From: Roseimaritima ulvae
Lineage (GTDB): Bacteria; Planctomycetota; Planctomycetia; Pirellulales; Pirellulaceae
Length of the DNA stretch: 64,000 nucleotides
Reading direction: 5' to 3'
Assembly (NCBI RefSeq): GCF_008065135.1
Contig: NZ_CP042914.1
Span: 1,116,001-1,180,000 of the forward strand
This document shows, piece by piece, positions 18,674-28,378 of this stretch. Under the pieces are notes generated by a model. It had not been told where the DNA came from and did not search any database. It saw nothing but the letters and a program-made list of their open reading frames with translations. Positions within the stretch are counted from its first letter, which is position 1, and the number at the start of each line of letters is the position of its first letter. The position numbers were made by a program, and so were the translations under genes.

Positions 18674-19213
18674 TTATTCCAGCAATCGTTCCAGCATCAC
18701 CACATCCAACAAACGGCCAAATTTTTCGCCCACGCGGTGCATGGTGCCGATGGTGCGAAAGCCCAGGGACTCGTGCAGTTTCAGGCTGCCGACGTTATCG
18801 GCTTCGACCCGTGACAAAATGACGCGATGCTGCACCGCCACGGCGCGGGCGATGATTTCTTCCATCAGCCGCCGCCCCAGGCCTTGGCGTTGGCACTCGG
18901 GGCGTATCCAGACGGAAATTTCCGCCGTGCGATGGTAGGCCTCGTAGTCCGACCAGGCGGACAACGAAGCCCAGCCGGCTAGTTTGCTCTGCGGCCGCTT
19001 CCCGTCTGCGGCGGCAACGATGACCGGGTACTTGGGGTCGGTGTGGGCGGCGAACCACCGCCGCCCGGCGGCATCGTCCAGCGGCGCGATGCGAAAGGAA
19101 GCCACGGATTCGGTAATTTGTTGATTCAAAATCGCCAGAATTTCGCTCAGATCGGTGGCCGTGGCGTTTCGAATTGTCGCAGGGGGCATAGACTTCATCC
19201 GCTTCGTTTCCAT
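18674..19213 (-). CDS. GNAT-family N-acetyltransferase (PAT-like)
   Basis: This 179-residue protein has the order of the phosphinothricin/methionine-sulfoximine acetyltransferase group: IRNATATDLSEILAILNQQI at the start, then the acetyl-CoA binding A motif VWIRPECQRQGLGRRLMEEI (Q/RxxGxG/A) and GSLKLHESLGFRTIGTM near the end. Such enzymes acetylate small amines or amino-acid analogues with acetyl-CoA; the substrate is not predictable here. The true start may be the Met at residue 6 or 9. It is divergent from the peroxidase gene, with 65 bp between starts. Confidence 0.88.
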   Translation of the reverse strand: METKRMKSMPPATIRNATATDLSEILAILNQQITESVASFRIAPLDDAAGRRWFAAHTDPKYPVIVAAADGKRPQSKLAGWASLSAWSDYEAYHRTAEISVWIRPECQRQGLGRRLMEEIIARAVAVQHRVILSRVEADNVGSLKLHESLGFRTIGTMHRVGEKFGRLLDVVMLERLLE

Positions 19214-19278
19214 CGTTTATAATGCTTGGTTCGTTGTCCACGATGTCTTACAACACGAACTTTTGTTGAGCCAACCCA

Positions 19279-20568
19279 ATGATTGCAGCACGTTATCGTA
19301 TGCCACTAAAGACTAGTAGATGTGTGTGCATTTGCTTGGTCAGCGTTGCTCTGCCCCTGATTGCAGCGGCCTCGCGGGCGACCGCGGCGGATTCGCAGGA
19401 TTCCCCCGCCGTGACGCTGGGGGATGATAGTCTGTTTGCGGGGATTCCTGGCGAGGGGCCGCTGGAAATGGCGGAAATCGAACGCTGGTTGATGAATCCG
19501 GAGATTCACAAACCGCTGAATTACGAATTGCCGCTGGGGCTGCAAGCCGCCAAGCAAAACATCTTTGTGCCCGAAAACAATCCCATCACCCGGGCCAAAA
19601 TCGAACTCGGCCGTCAGCTGTACTTTGACACCCGATTATCGGCCGACGAATCGGTCAGCTGTGCCAGTTGCCACGATCCCGGTCAAGGTTTCGCGGCCGA
19701 AACGCAGTTTGGTGTCGGCATCCGGGACCAGGAGGGGGGACGCAATTCACCGGTCGCCTACAACCGGATTCTCAGTCGTGAACAGTTTTGGGACGGCCGT
19801 GCCTCCACCTTGGAAGACCAAGCCATCGGACCGATCGCCAACCCCATCGAAATGGGCAACCAGCACGACGCCTGCGTGGCCTGCTTGGAAGGCATCCCCG
19901 GCTACAAGAAACAGTTCGAAGCGATCTTTGAAGACGGCGTCACGATCATGAACGTGGGCAAAGCCTTGGCCACCTTCGAACGCGCCATCGTCACCGGACC
20001 GGCTCCGTACGACTACCAAGTACCACTGGACCGCTTCCGCGAAGTCTACGCAGACGATCTGGAAGACTTAGAAGAGTTACGGGAGGAGGACCCGGAATTC
20101 GTCAAAGAGTATGAGGAGTTGGTGCAGGCCACCAAGGACAACCCGATGAGCGAATCGGCGTTGAACGGCATGAAGCTGTTCTTCGGCAAAGCCAACTGCA
20201 AGACTTGTCACGCCGGAGCCAACTTCACCGACGAACAGTATCACAATCTGGGCGTGGGCATGACTGCAGAAACCCCCGACTTGGGCCGCTATGAAATCAC
20301 CAAAGTGGAAGCTGAAAAAGGCGCCTTCAAGACGCCCACCTTGCGCAACATCGCCGCCTCCAAGCCGTACATGCACGACGGCTCGCAGGAGACTTTGGAA
20401 GAGGTGATGGAGTGGTACAATAAGGGCGGACACCCCAACCCTTGGTTGAGCGACAAGATGAAAAAGTTAGACCTTACCGATCAGGAAGTAGCCGATGTGG
20501 TGGCGTTCATGAAAGAAGGCCTGACCGGATCGTTCCCCAAAATCGAACCGGGCCGTTTGCCCAAGTAG
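19279..20568 (+). CDS. Di-haem cytochrome c peroxidase / MauG-family protein
   Basis: This 429-residue exported protein has a signal peptide (LVSVALPLIAAASRATA). Two haem c motifs are present: C128-A-S-C131-H132 and C307-K-T-C310-H311, the latter followed by AGANFTDEQYHNLGVG. RNSPVAYN, FWDGRASTLEDQAIGPI and FKTPTLRNIAASKPYMHDGS are hallmarks of the bacterial CcpA/MauG family, which reduces hydrogen peroxide or oxidises protein residues in the periplasm. An acidic insertion (about residues 255-285) is unusual. A TATAAT lies at 19219-19224, but the -35 box is weak. A clear terminator follows the stop. Confidence 0.92.
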   Translation: MIAARYRMPLKTSRCVCICLVSVALPLIAAASRATAADSQDSPAVTLGDDSLFAGIPGEGPLEMAEIERWLMNPEIHKPLNYELPLGLQAAKQNIFVPENNPITRAKIELGRQLYFDTRLSADESVSCASCHDPGQGFAAETQFGVGIRDQEGGRNSPVAYNRILSREQFWDGRASTLEDQAIGPIANPIEMGNQHDACVACLEGIPGYKKQFEAIFEDGVTIMNVGKALATFERAIVTGPAPYDYQVPLDRFREVYADDLEDLEELREEDPEFVKEYEELVQATKDNPMSESALNGMKLFFGKANCKTCHAGANFTDEQYHNLGVGMTAETPDLGRYEITKVEAEKGAFKTPTLRNIAASKPYMHDGSQETLEEVMEWYNKGGHPNPWLSDKMKKLDLTDQEVADVVAFMKEGLTGSFPKIEPGRLPK

Positions 20569-20589
20569 CATATTTTGGTGAATCCCCCA

Positions 20590-20619
20590 CGGCTGGCAGC
20601 AATTGTCAGCCGTTTTTTT
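20590..20619 (+). terminator. Rho-independent terminator after the peroxidase gene
   Basis: CGGCTG (20590-20595) pairs with CAGCCG (20607-20612), with inner CA/TG pairs around a short loop, followed by seven T residues (20613-20619). It lies 22 bp after the stop codon. Confidence 0.85.
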
Positions 20620-20743
20620 GTGCGCGTCGGCTAACCATGATCGGGGTTTTCCAAGTAGAATCCTATTCCGCTAGCTGTGCTTTGGCACACTTCTGCTTCG
20701 CCCCCACGCACTTCCCACCGCATCCGTCCATCGGAAATTCATC

Positions 20744-22285
20744 ATGGCAAACCCCTACGAAAGTCCTGAGCCCGAAAGTGTTGACCCCACATTGGCGGAT
20801 TCCGGCGGCAAGGGTGGGTCGCTGATCATCACGCTGTTGTCGGTGATGATGTTCCTACAGTTCTTTGCCTGGGGGTCCTGGTTTGCCACGCTGAGTGCGG
20901 CCATGGATACCAACCTGTTGGGAGCGTTCATCGGCGGAGCTTATGCCTCGGCGCCGATCGCGGCCATCTTTGCGCCGCTGTTTCTAGGTCTGATCGCCGA
21001 CCGCTTCTTCCCTTCCGAGAAGGTGATGGGAGTGTTGATGTTGGTGGGCGGGTTGATCATGTTGTCGATCCCCGCCGTGGCCACCAACGCCGCCGAGTTC
21101 GCCGCCACCTCGGCCGATAGCCTGCGGGATGCTTCGGGCGTACTGGATTCGGAAAAGTTTCTCGAACAGCAAACCAACGAAAACAGCTCGGGCAAGTTGT
21201 TGGTCTGGCTGATCCTGGCTCACCTGTTGTGCTACATGCCCACGCTGGGACTGGGCAATACGATCGCCTTCACGCACATTCCTCACCAGGATCAGTTCCC
21301 CAAGATTCGCGTCTGGGGCACGATCGGCTGGATCGCGGCCGGGTTGATGTTGGGAGCGGCCGGATGGTCGGCGACCTATAACATCTTTTGGATGGGAGCG
21401 ATCAGCTCGATCATGTTGGGCGTGTTTTGTTTCTTCCTGCCGCACACGCCGCCGCCGTTGCGTGGCAAGCCGATGGACGTGCGTTCGTTGTTGATGGTGG
21501 ATGCCTTTAAACTGTTGGCCGACCGCAACTTCTTTGTGTTCGCCGTGTGTTCGACGCTGATCTGCATTCCTTTGGCTTACTACTACGGCATGACCGCGTC
21601 TTACCTGACGCAGACCGGGTTTGTGGAAGCCGGGGCGACGATGACGATCGGGCAGATGTCGGAAATATTCTTTATGTTGCTGATCCCGTTCTTCTTCCGC
21701 CGCCTGGGTGTGAAGATGATGATCATCATCGGGATGGCGTGTTGGGTGATTCGTTATGCCCTGTTCGCCTATGGAGCGCCCAGTCAGGTGACCTGGATGT
21801 TGTTGCTGGCCGTGGCCCTGCACGGTATCTGCTATGACTTCTTCTTTGTCACCGGGTTTATGTACACCGACCAAAAGGCGCCCAAAGCGATCCGTGGTCA
21901 GGCCCAGTCGTTGCTGGTCTTTTTGACTCAGGGCATCGGCATGTTCTTCGGTTACCGAATCATGGCCGGCGGTGATTTGTTTGGCGTGATCCCCTTGAAT
22001 CTGACCTTCGGCAAATACGGCGAGCAGGTCGTCAGTGCTCCGAGGTATGTGGAATCGCTGAAAGAAGCTCGTGGCGATGCCGCTTCGACCAGCTTCTTTG
22101 AGTCCTTCACGCAGATGTTTTCGCGTGACCTACCCGAAGGCGTGGATCAAGGTTTGCTGACTCAAACCATGGCGGAGTGGAAAGATTTCTGGTTGTCGCC
22201 GGCGATCATGGCCGCCCTGATTTTGGTGCTGTTCGCCGTCACCTTCTGGGACCGCACCAAGACCGCGCCCCGGGACGCGGAGTAG
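20744..22285 (+). CDS. MFS transporter, nucleoside:H+ symporter-like
   Basis: This 513-residue protein has about twelve hydrophobic helices: LIITLLSVMMFLQFFAWGSW first, then APIAAIFAPLFLGLIADRFF with the cytoplasmic loop. KIRVWGTIGWIAAGLMLG and AYYYGMTASYLTQTGF match the nucleoside:H+ symporter group (NupG/XapB-like) of the major facilitator superfamily. An acidic, Ser-rich insertion lies between helices 3 and 4 and another between helices 10 and 11 (KEARGDAASTSFFESFTQMF). Planctomycetes carry many such paralogues, so a substrate other than nucleosides is possible. The 33-bp inverted repeat follows the stop. Confidence 0.85.
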   Translation: MANPYESPEPESVDPTLADSGGKGGSLIITLLSVMMFLQFFAWGSWFATLSAAMDTNLLGAFIGGAYASAPIAAIFAPLFLGLIADRFFPSEKVMGVLMLVGGLIMLSIPAVATNAAEFAATSADSLRDASGVLDSEKFLEQQTNENSSGKLLVWLILAHLLCYMPTLGLGNTIAFTHIPHQDQFPKIRVWGTIGWIAAGLMLGAAGWSATYNIFWMGAISSIMLGVFCFFLPHTPPPLRGKPMDVRSLLMVDAFKLLADRNFFVFAVCSTLICIPLAYYYGMTASYLTQTGFVEAGATMTIGQMSEIFFMLLIPFFFRRLGVKMMIIIGMACWVIRYALFAYGAPSQVTWMLLLAVALHGICYDFFFVTGFMYTDQKAPKAIRGQAQSLLVFLTQGIGMFFGYRIMAGGDLFGVIPLNLTFGKYGEQVVSAPRYVESLKEARGDAASTSFFESFTQMFSRDLPEGVDQGLLTQTMAEWKDFWLSPAIMAALILVLFAVTFWDRTKTAPRDAE

Positions 22286-22320
22286 GGTTGGCGGAGGCGT
22301 GCAACGGGCTGCCGTAGTCC

Positions 22321-22409
22321 GTAGGCCGGAACAAGCCGTGCGCCGTTCCGGCAGAGTGTTGCCGTATGATTGCCCATGCCGGAACCGCGCACGGCTTGTT
22401 CCGGCCTAC
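22321..22409. repeat. 33-bp inverted repeat in convergent gap
   Basis: Arms 22321-22353 (GTAGGCCGGAACAAGCCGTG...) and 22377-22409 (...CACGGCTTGTTCCGGCCTAC) match with one mismatch in 33 and a 23-nt spacer. It sits between the convergent MFS and acyltransferase genes and could act as a two-way hairpin or be a mobile palindromic unit. Confidence 0.9.
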
Positions 22410-22450
22410 ATTGCTGCAAGCCCAGCGGAAGTGGAACGAATCACTCCCCG

Positions 22451-23758
22451 CTATGCCGCGCGGCGGATCGGCATGGTCACCGGTTGGTTTTTCGATTCCG
22501 ATTCGGCGACCTTTGGCATGCGCGGTGGCTGACGCACACCCAGCAAGCGTCCCAGCGCGGTGCGGCGTACCAGAACTTCGAAGCTGGCCAGGCACCACAG
22601 CGTGGTCAGCGCCATCGCCGTCAGCGCTTTGGCCAGCGGCCAAGCGTCGGGTAGCAGGATCTTGAGATCGGTGTGGATCAGGCCGACCAGCGGGTGATGG
22701 ACCAAATAAATCCAGAACGAAGCCGCCGCCAGGTAGCTGATCACGCGGTTTGTCGTCGTTGCATAGCGAAGAGCCAGACCGACCAAGCCCATCGTCAGGG
22801 CCCACGCGGCGATGGTGGTGCTGCATCCCAGCAGCAAACGCAGTCCCGGGTCTGAACTGCCTTCTAGGTAACGCATGCCGGCAACCAACGACGCCGTAGC
22901 GGACATCGCCCCCAGCAACAGCATGCGTCGACCCAGACGTCGGGTCTTACGTAAACTAGTGTCATAGATGGCCAGCCAAATTCCGCCGGCAAAAAAGGTG
23001 CCGTGGTAAATCCACTTGGAGGCGAAAGGCAGAAAGTCGTGTTGGAATCCGAACACTACCTCCGGTGCAATGGTCAGTGTAATCGCGCCTGCAGCCAGTA
23101 GACCCAGCAGCGTGGTACGCCGCAAAAGGTAACGTGCTGAGAGCGAATGCAGCGAGGCGGGCCACAGAGCGTGGCACCCGGCGTAGACCGCACAGTACAA
23201 AAACAGGTACTGCAAGAACCACAGGTGGCTCAGCCCCCACAGGTGGTCATCCATGCCGGCTGCAAATTTTAAGCTCTGCATTTTGCGGAAATCAATTTGC
23301 CCTTCCACCACCCAGCCCAGCAGCCAACTGTACAGGTCCAGAGGTAGGATTACGGCGCCCACAACCGCCAAGGGCAGCAGCAGCCGAGCGGCTCGGTGTT
23401 TAAGAAAGGCTATTCGGCTGCGGCCGGCGAGCGAGCGGACAGCGAAAAAGCCGGCGATCACCAAGAACACCGGCATGATCAACAATTCGATGGTCCAAAA
23501 CAAACCGTTGACCAGCGAGCTGGCACGGTCCTGTACAGGCCAGGCCAGAAATTGCATGGGATGGGTCAGGTAGGGTACGCAGGCGTGCAGTAGGACCACG
23601 CCCAGCCCTGCCCCGGCACGCAGCCATTCAAACGCGGTTAGACGCTCGCCCGCGGCGAGCGGTGTGGGGGTGTGAGCGGCGGTTGCCGAGGTGGTGCCAG
23701 CGAGGACGCGGGGGGCTGGCATGGCGGGCTGCGGTGAAGACATCGGTTTGGATTCCAT
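22451..23758 (-). CDS. Membrane acyltransferase 3-family protein (OpgC/MdoC-like)
   Basis: This 435-residue protein has about ten membrane helices. FEWLRAGAGLGVVLLHACVPYL is the first, with the conserved helix-1 R and H of the acyltransferase 3 family. HRAARLLLPLAVVGAVILPL and HLWFLQYLFLYC follow, as in OpgC-like enzymes, which transfer succinyl or acetyl groups to periplasmic glucans or other polysaccharides. The C-terminal cytoplasmic tail is basic. The gene stands alone. The acceptor molecule is unknown. Confidence 0.85.
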   Translation of the reverse strand: MESKPMSSPQPAMPAPRVLAGTTSATAAHTPTPLAAGERLTAFEWLRAGAGLGVVLLHACVPYLTHPMQFLAWPVQDRASSLVNGLFWTIELLIMPVFLVIAGFFAVRSLAGRSRIAFLKHRAARLLLPLAVVGAVILPLDLYSWLLGWVVEGQIDFRKMQSLKFAAGMDDHLWGLSHLWFLQYLFLYCAVYAGCHALWPASLHSLSARYLLRRTTLLGLLAAGAITLTIAPEVVFGFQHDFLPFASKWIYHGTFFAGGIWLAIYDTSLRKTRRLGRRMLLLGAMSATASLVAGMRYLEGSSDPGLRLLLGCSTTIAAWALTMGLVGLALRYATTTNRVISYLAAASFWIYLVHHPLVGLIHTDLKILLPDAWPLAKALTAMALTTLWCLASFEVLVRRTALGRLLGVRQPPRMPKVAESESKNQPVTMPIRRAA

Positions 23759-23956
23759 TCCGTCGAAGTCGAGAGATACCGCGCGATAATATTTAAAATC
23801 GTCCCTGCGGCAAAAGAGCAGTCTGAATATTTTTGCGGGGTGGTTGTGCTGCCTTGCTGGGGGGGGCGGTTCGCGGGATGGCTGGCAGGCGGCCTGGGGA
23901 CGGTCGGTAAAAAACGTCGACGGCTCGCAGTTTCTCTTCCGCTAGGATAAAACCGC

Positions 23957-25051
23957 ATGTTTTCCGAGACGCAGCCGAAGTCGAAACAAAGGATAAATAC
24001 CGTGGTCAGGGGAATTTATACGCAGGGCGCAGCGGTGTTACTGGCTCAACCCGTGGATTTTTCTCAAGTCCAGTCCTGCCTGAGCGGGTTTGAGTTGGCG
24101 ACGACGGACTTGACGCCTGGACAGCCGGACGAGCAGGTGTTGCTGTTGAAGGACGATCAGCCTGGCGATGGACATGCGGTGGTGATCTACAGTAACAAGC
24201 GGTGGCCCGACGATTATTCGGGACTTGAGGGGGAGCCCGAAATGGCTGCGGCCTGGGCGCGGGGACAGTATGGCCCGCTGGCTTTTCCAGGCGATTTGCA
24301 ACGGGCGATCGAACAATCCTGGCGGTGGGACGAAGGTCGTGAGGAGGCCGCCAGTCACGTGGCGCACCTGCGTATCCTGTATCGCTACCCGGTGGATTCC
24401 CAAGACGATGAGGACGCCGAGGATCGGCCTATCGACGAGGAGGTTGCCTCGGAAATCCTGGAAGAAACAGACTCGGTGGATGAATTGCATTTCATCACCC
24501 GCGTGATCAGCCGGTTGTTGGAATTACCCGAGGCGATCTGTTACTTCAATCCCGGTGGCGAAGTGTTGATGAACGCCGAGGATTTGCGCGGCGGGCTGAA
24601 CGAAGCTTGGCAGCACGATTTGGTACCGGTCGACATGTGGACCAACGTGCGGCTGTTTCGGGCCACCGAGACTTGGACCTTGATGGATACCATCGGTAAC
24701 GAACAGTTTGATCTGCCCGACATGGAAGTCATTTTTGAGAACGAGCAGTTTGATCCGTCGGAGATCGAGAGTTTCCTGCGGAATGTCGTGTTGTGCGTGT
24801 TGTTGGACGACATTGAGATCAGCGATGGCGATACGGTCGATGGTCCGGGCCAACAGATCTGGCAGGCATTGCTGTGCAACGACGGTCTGAACGATCCACC
24901 GCGGCCGACGATTCGCTGGTACCTCGACACCGCTTCGCCGCCCGAAGAGCTGATGGAAGTCGGCCAGGATCTTTCCGAACTCGAGTCCGAGCTGGAGCGG
25001 TTGATGGACTCCGACGAGCAGGCGGCTGACGAGGAAGACGAGGCCGAGTGA
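23957..25051 (+). CDS. Uncharacterised acidic cytoplasmic protein
   Basis: This 364-residue protein has no signal peptide or membrane helix. Its C-terminal half is strongly acidic, ending in a run of Glu/Asp. RGIYTQGAAVLLAQPVDFSQ near the start suggests a DUF4261-like N-terminal domain, but this is from memory and weak. The GTG at 24002 has a better upstream AAAGGA than the ATG at 23957 and would start the protein at VRGIYTQG; I keep the longer frame as the outer limit. The stop lies 12 bp from the end of the RND gene, which is read towards it. Confidence 0.65.
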   Translation: MFSETQPKSKQRINTVVRGIYTQGAAVLLAQPVDFSQVQSCLSGFELATTDLTPGQPDEQVLLLKDDQPGDGHAVVIYSNKRWPDDYSGLEGEPEMAAAWARGQYGPLAFPGDLQRAIEQSWRWDEGREEAASHVAHLRILYRYPVDSQDDEDAEDRPIDEEVASEILEETDSVDELHFITRVISRLLELPEAICYFNPGGEVLMNAEDLRGGLNEAWQHDLVPVDMWTNVRLFRATETWTLMDTIGNEQFDLPDMEVIFENEQFDPSEIESFLRNVVLCVLLDDIEISDGDTVDGPGQQIWQALLCNDGLNDPPRPTIRWYLDTASPPEELMEVGQDLSELESELERLMDSDEQAADEEDEAE

Positions 25052-25063
25052 GTCGTCGGAGCG

Positions 25064-28000
25064 TTAGACGGATTCGATTTCCATCTGCAGTCGCTGTTCC
25101 ACCAATTCGTCATCGACGGGGCTAAGTCCAAACAGGTCGATGATGTACAGGTAGAACATGTACAGGATAGGGATCATCAGGAGCACCAAGGCCGTGGCTA
25201 ACATCAAACCGAAGGCTAGGCTGGCGGCCATCGGGATCAGCAGCTGGGCCTGAAACGACTTTTCGGTCAGCAGCGGCAGCAGCCCGGCAATCGTGGTCAT
25301 ACTGGTTAGCATCACGGGGCGGAACCGCCGTAGACCGGCTTCCAGCAGGGCCTTGTATTTGGGCACGCCCTCGCGAACACGGGCGTTGATAAAGTCGATC
25401 AGGACGATGCTGTCGTTGACCACCACACCGGCCAGGGCCACTAGTCCAAACATGCTGAACAGCGTCAGCGGCAGCCCCAAGAAGGCGTGTCCCCAGATGG
25501 CGCCGATCATGCCGAAGGGAATGATCGCCAGGATGATCAGCGGTTGCAGGTAGCTGCGGAATTGCAGCACCAACAGGATGTACATGGCGATGATGGCGAC
25601 GACGAACCCTGTCAACAAGCTGCCCACCGATTCTTCGCTCTGTTCACGTTGCCCTTCCCAGCGGACGCTGATCGCCGGGTACTGCTTTTGCAACTCCGGC
25701 AGGAAGTTGTCCTTGAGTTCATTGATCACGAGATCGGGGCCGGTCTTGGTTTCGTCCAGGTCGGCTGAAATCGTGATCGAACGCATTTGGTTGACGCGGT
25801 TGATTTCCGAATAGCCGCGGATCACGTTCACCTCGGCGACTTCCGTGATCGGTCGTTCGGCGCCGTCGGGCGTACGAACGCGGATTTCCTGATAGTCGGC
25901 CAAGCTGCTCCGTTGTTCCTCGGGATAGCGAACCATCAGTTTGACTTCGTGCCGGCCGCGCTGCAGCCGCATCACTTCGGCGCCGTAGTAAGCGTTGCGG
26001 ACCGTGTTACCCAGATCTTCCTCGGTGACGCCGGTGGCTAGGGCCTGATCCTTGACCTTCAGCTGAAACTCCCACTTGCCGGGCGTGTTGTCGTCGCCGA
26101 TGTCGTACAAGCCTTGGAATTCGGCCAGTCGCTGTTTGACCGCTTCGGTAGCGGCTTCGAGCTGATCCGCCGCGCCGTCGGAGGCTAGCAATTTAAATTC
26201 GATGGCCTTGCCGCCGGGGCCAACACCCACCGAGCCGTAGGTGATTTTTTCCATGCCGGCAAAATCGCCGACCTTGGCACGCCACCTGGCCAGAATCTCG
26301 TCGCTGTGGATGTCGCGGATGGTGGTATCGAACAGTTCCACAAAAATCTGTCCGACATGGCTGCCGCCCCCGCCACTGTCGCCCATCGGGCCTTGGGTGT
26401 TCGTGATCGAGCCGACTTGGCGGTACGTCAATTGGACCGGACCCACCACTTCGCCGCCGGCGTTGGGATAGATGTCTTCGATCGGCTGGCCTTCCCGAGC
26501 CGCTCGTTCGGCCGCGATTTCAACGCTTAATTCGCGAATCGCTTCTTCCATTCGACTGGTGGCCGCGTTGGTGACCGCCACCGGCGTGCCATCGGGAAAG
26601 GTGACCGTAGCCTGCATCAAGTTGTTGTCGGATTTGGGAAACAAGATTCGCGGCACGATCCCGCCACGCACCATGCCGGCGGTGAAAATGCACATCCCAA
26701 ACGTGGCCGCGATCGGCACCAGTGGATAGTGAAGGCAGAAACGCAGCGTAGGCATGTAAATCCGCTCAGCTATCCATTCCATGCCCCGGCTGGTGCGAGC
26801 GTTCAGCCAATGCAGCAGAATTCCCACCGGTCGCAGCGGATATAGCAGCACATTCAACACGACAAAAAAGCCGTTGTGACGATGCGCCAGGTGGCAGGGC
26901 AGCACAAACATGCTTTCCAACAGCGAAATCGCCAGCATAGCGATCACCGCAAACGGGATCACCGCCATGAACTTGCCCATCACGCCGGAGACAAAAAACA
27001 TCGGGCCGAAGGCGATCACGGTCGTCATCACCGAAGCGGTCACGCTAGGCACCACTTCGGCGGCTCCATCGATCGCCGCTTGCAAATAATTCTTACCCAT
27101 CTGACGGTGCGCGTAAATGTTCTCCCCGACCACGATGGCATCGTCGACGACGATCCCCAAAGCCACCAGGAAAGAAAACAAGCTGAGCATGTTGAGCGTT
27201 TGATCGCCCCAGGTGAGCGCGATGCCGGCGCCTAAAATCGAGATCGGAATCCCCATCGCCACCCACACCGCCAAACGGATTTCGAGGAACAATGCCAACA
27301 CCAAAAACACCAACGCCAATCCCTGGGCTCCGTTGCGGAGCAGCAACTGCAAGCGGTCGCGGACGTCGGTGCTGGTGTCGCCCCAGATCACGAACCGATA
27401 GCCGGCAGGCAGTTCTTTATTCTTGACGTATTCCCGCACCGCCGTAGTCATCGCCAACAGGTCTTCGCTCTTGGTGCGATTGACGTTGACCACCATGGCG
27501 GGTTGCCCATTGATCTCGCTGATATTCGTAGTGTCTTCAAAATCGTCGCGGACGGTGCCCAGGTCGTCGACCGTTAGGACCACGCCCCCGGGCTGGGTAA
27601 TCAGCGGCAGCTGGCGGATTTCGTCTCCCACACGGCCTTTGTTTTTGGCGCGAAACAGCACCTCCTGGCCTTCCGCTCGCAGTTGCCCGCCCGGCAATTC
27701 GATGTTTCGGGCCCGCAGCCGCTGAGCGACCTCCCCCAGCGACAGGTCGTATTGCCGCAGCGTGCCCTCGGAGATCTCTACGTCGATCTGAAAGTTGCGA
27801 CCGCCCATCACATCGGCGGCCGAAACCGACGGCAGCTGCAACACATCGTCTCGGACGTCTTCAGCGACGGCGCGCAGTTGCCGCTCGGAATACTCGTCCA
27901 ATGATTCGGGGCCCACGATGCCGATCCGGATGGCGGCATCGCGAAAGGTGATCTGCTGGATCTGTGGGTCTTCGGCCAAGTCTGGGAAATTGGAAATCCG

Positions 28001-28345
28001 GCTGACTTCGCGGTCGATTTCAGCCAGCACTTTTTGCACGTCCTGGACGTCCGAGAGCAGCTCGATGAGCACAAACCCCGCGCCTTCCTGGGCGATCGAG
28101 GTTACCTTTTTAACTCCTTCGAGCGAGCGCACGGGTTCTTCGATCAGTTGGCAGATGCCCTGTTCCACATCCTCCGGTGTGGCCCCTGGGTAGGGCACCG
28201 TGACCATCACCACTTCCAGTTCAAATTCTGGAAAAACTTCACGGCGCATGCGGTACAGGCAGACCGCACCGACCAGCATCGACGCCACCATAATGACATT
28301 CATCCCAGGGGAACTGGCAATCGCCCAGGCAATGATTCGTTTCAT
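25064..28345 (-). CDS. RND-family efflux transporter permease
   Basis: This 1093-residue inner-membrane protein is of the AcrB/MdtB hydrophobe/amphiphile efflux type. The N-terminus has the typical VFPEFELEVVMVTVPYPGAT and PEDVEQGICQLIEEPVRSLE. Helix 4 carries LGIVVDDAIVVGENIYAH, with the two Asp residues of the proton relay, and helix 10 carries LVALAGVVVNDSIVLIDFIN. Two large periplasmic loops and twelve helices are present, the normal size for the family. It is the last gene of the tetR / fusion protein / RND operon, 33 bp after the fusion-protein gene. No outer-membrane channel gene is nearby. The substrate is unknown. Confidence 0.93.
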   Translation of the reverse strand: MKRIIAWAIASSPGMNVIMVASMLVGAVCLYRMRREVFPEFELEVVMVTVPYPGATPEDVEQGICQLIEEPVRSLEGVKKVTSIAQEGAGFVLIELLSDVQDVQKVLAEIDREVSRISNFPDLAEDPQIQQITFRDAAIRIGIVGPESLDEYSERQLRAVAEDVRDDVLQLPSVSAADVMGGRNFQIDVEISEGTLRQYDLSLGEVAQRLRARNIELPGGQLRAEGQEVLFRAKNKGRVGDEIRQLPLITQPGGVVLTVDDLGTVRDDFEDTTNISEINGQPAMVVNVNRTKSEDLLAMTTAVREYVKNKELPAGYRFVIWGDTSTDVRDRLQLLLRNGAQGLALVFLVLALFLEIRLAVWVAMGIPISILGAGIALTWGDQTLNMLSLFSFLVALGIVVDDAIVVGENIYAHRQMGKNYLQAAIDGAAEVVPSVTASVMTTVIAFGPMFFVSGVMGKFMAVIPFAVIAMLAISLLESMFVLPCHLAHRHNGFFVVLNVLLYPLRPVGILLHWLNARTSRGMEWIAERIYMPTLRFCLHYPLVPIAATFGMCIFTAGMVRGGIVPRILFPKSDNNLMQATVTFPDGTPVAVTNAATSRMEEAIRELSVEIAAERAAREGQPIEDIYPNAGGEVVGPVQLTYRQVGSITNTQGPMGDSGGGGSHVGQIFVELFDTTIRDIHSDEILARWRAKVGDFAGMEKITYGSVGVGPGGKAIEFKLLASDGAADQLEAATEAVKQRLAEFQGLYDIGDDNTPGKWEFQLKVKDQALATGVTEEDLGNTVRNAYYGAEVMRLQRGRHEVKLMVRYPEEQRSSLADYQEIRVRTPDGAERPITEVAEVNVIRGYSEINRVNQMRSITISADLDETKTGPDLVINELKDNFLPELQKQYPAISVRWEGQREQSEESVGSLLTGFVVAIIAMYILLVLQFRSYLQPLIILAIIPFGMIGAIWGHAFLGLPLTLFSMFGLVALAGVVVNDSIVLIDFINARVREGVPKYKALLEAGLRRFRPVMLTSMTTIAGLLPLLTEKSFQAQLLIPMAASLAFGLMLATALVLLMIPILYMFYLYIIDLFGLSPVDDELVEQRLQMEIESV

Positions 28346-28378
28346 AGCAGTCAGTTCAGTGGTGGGATGGAGAGGAGG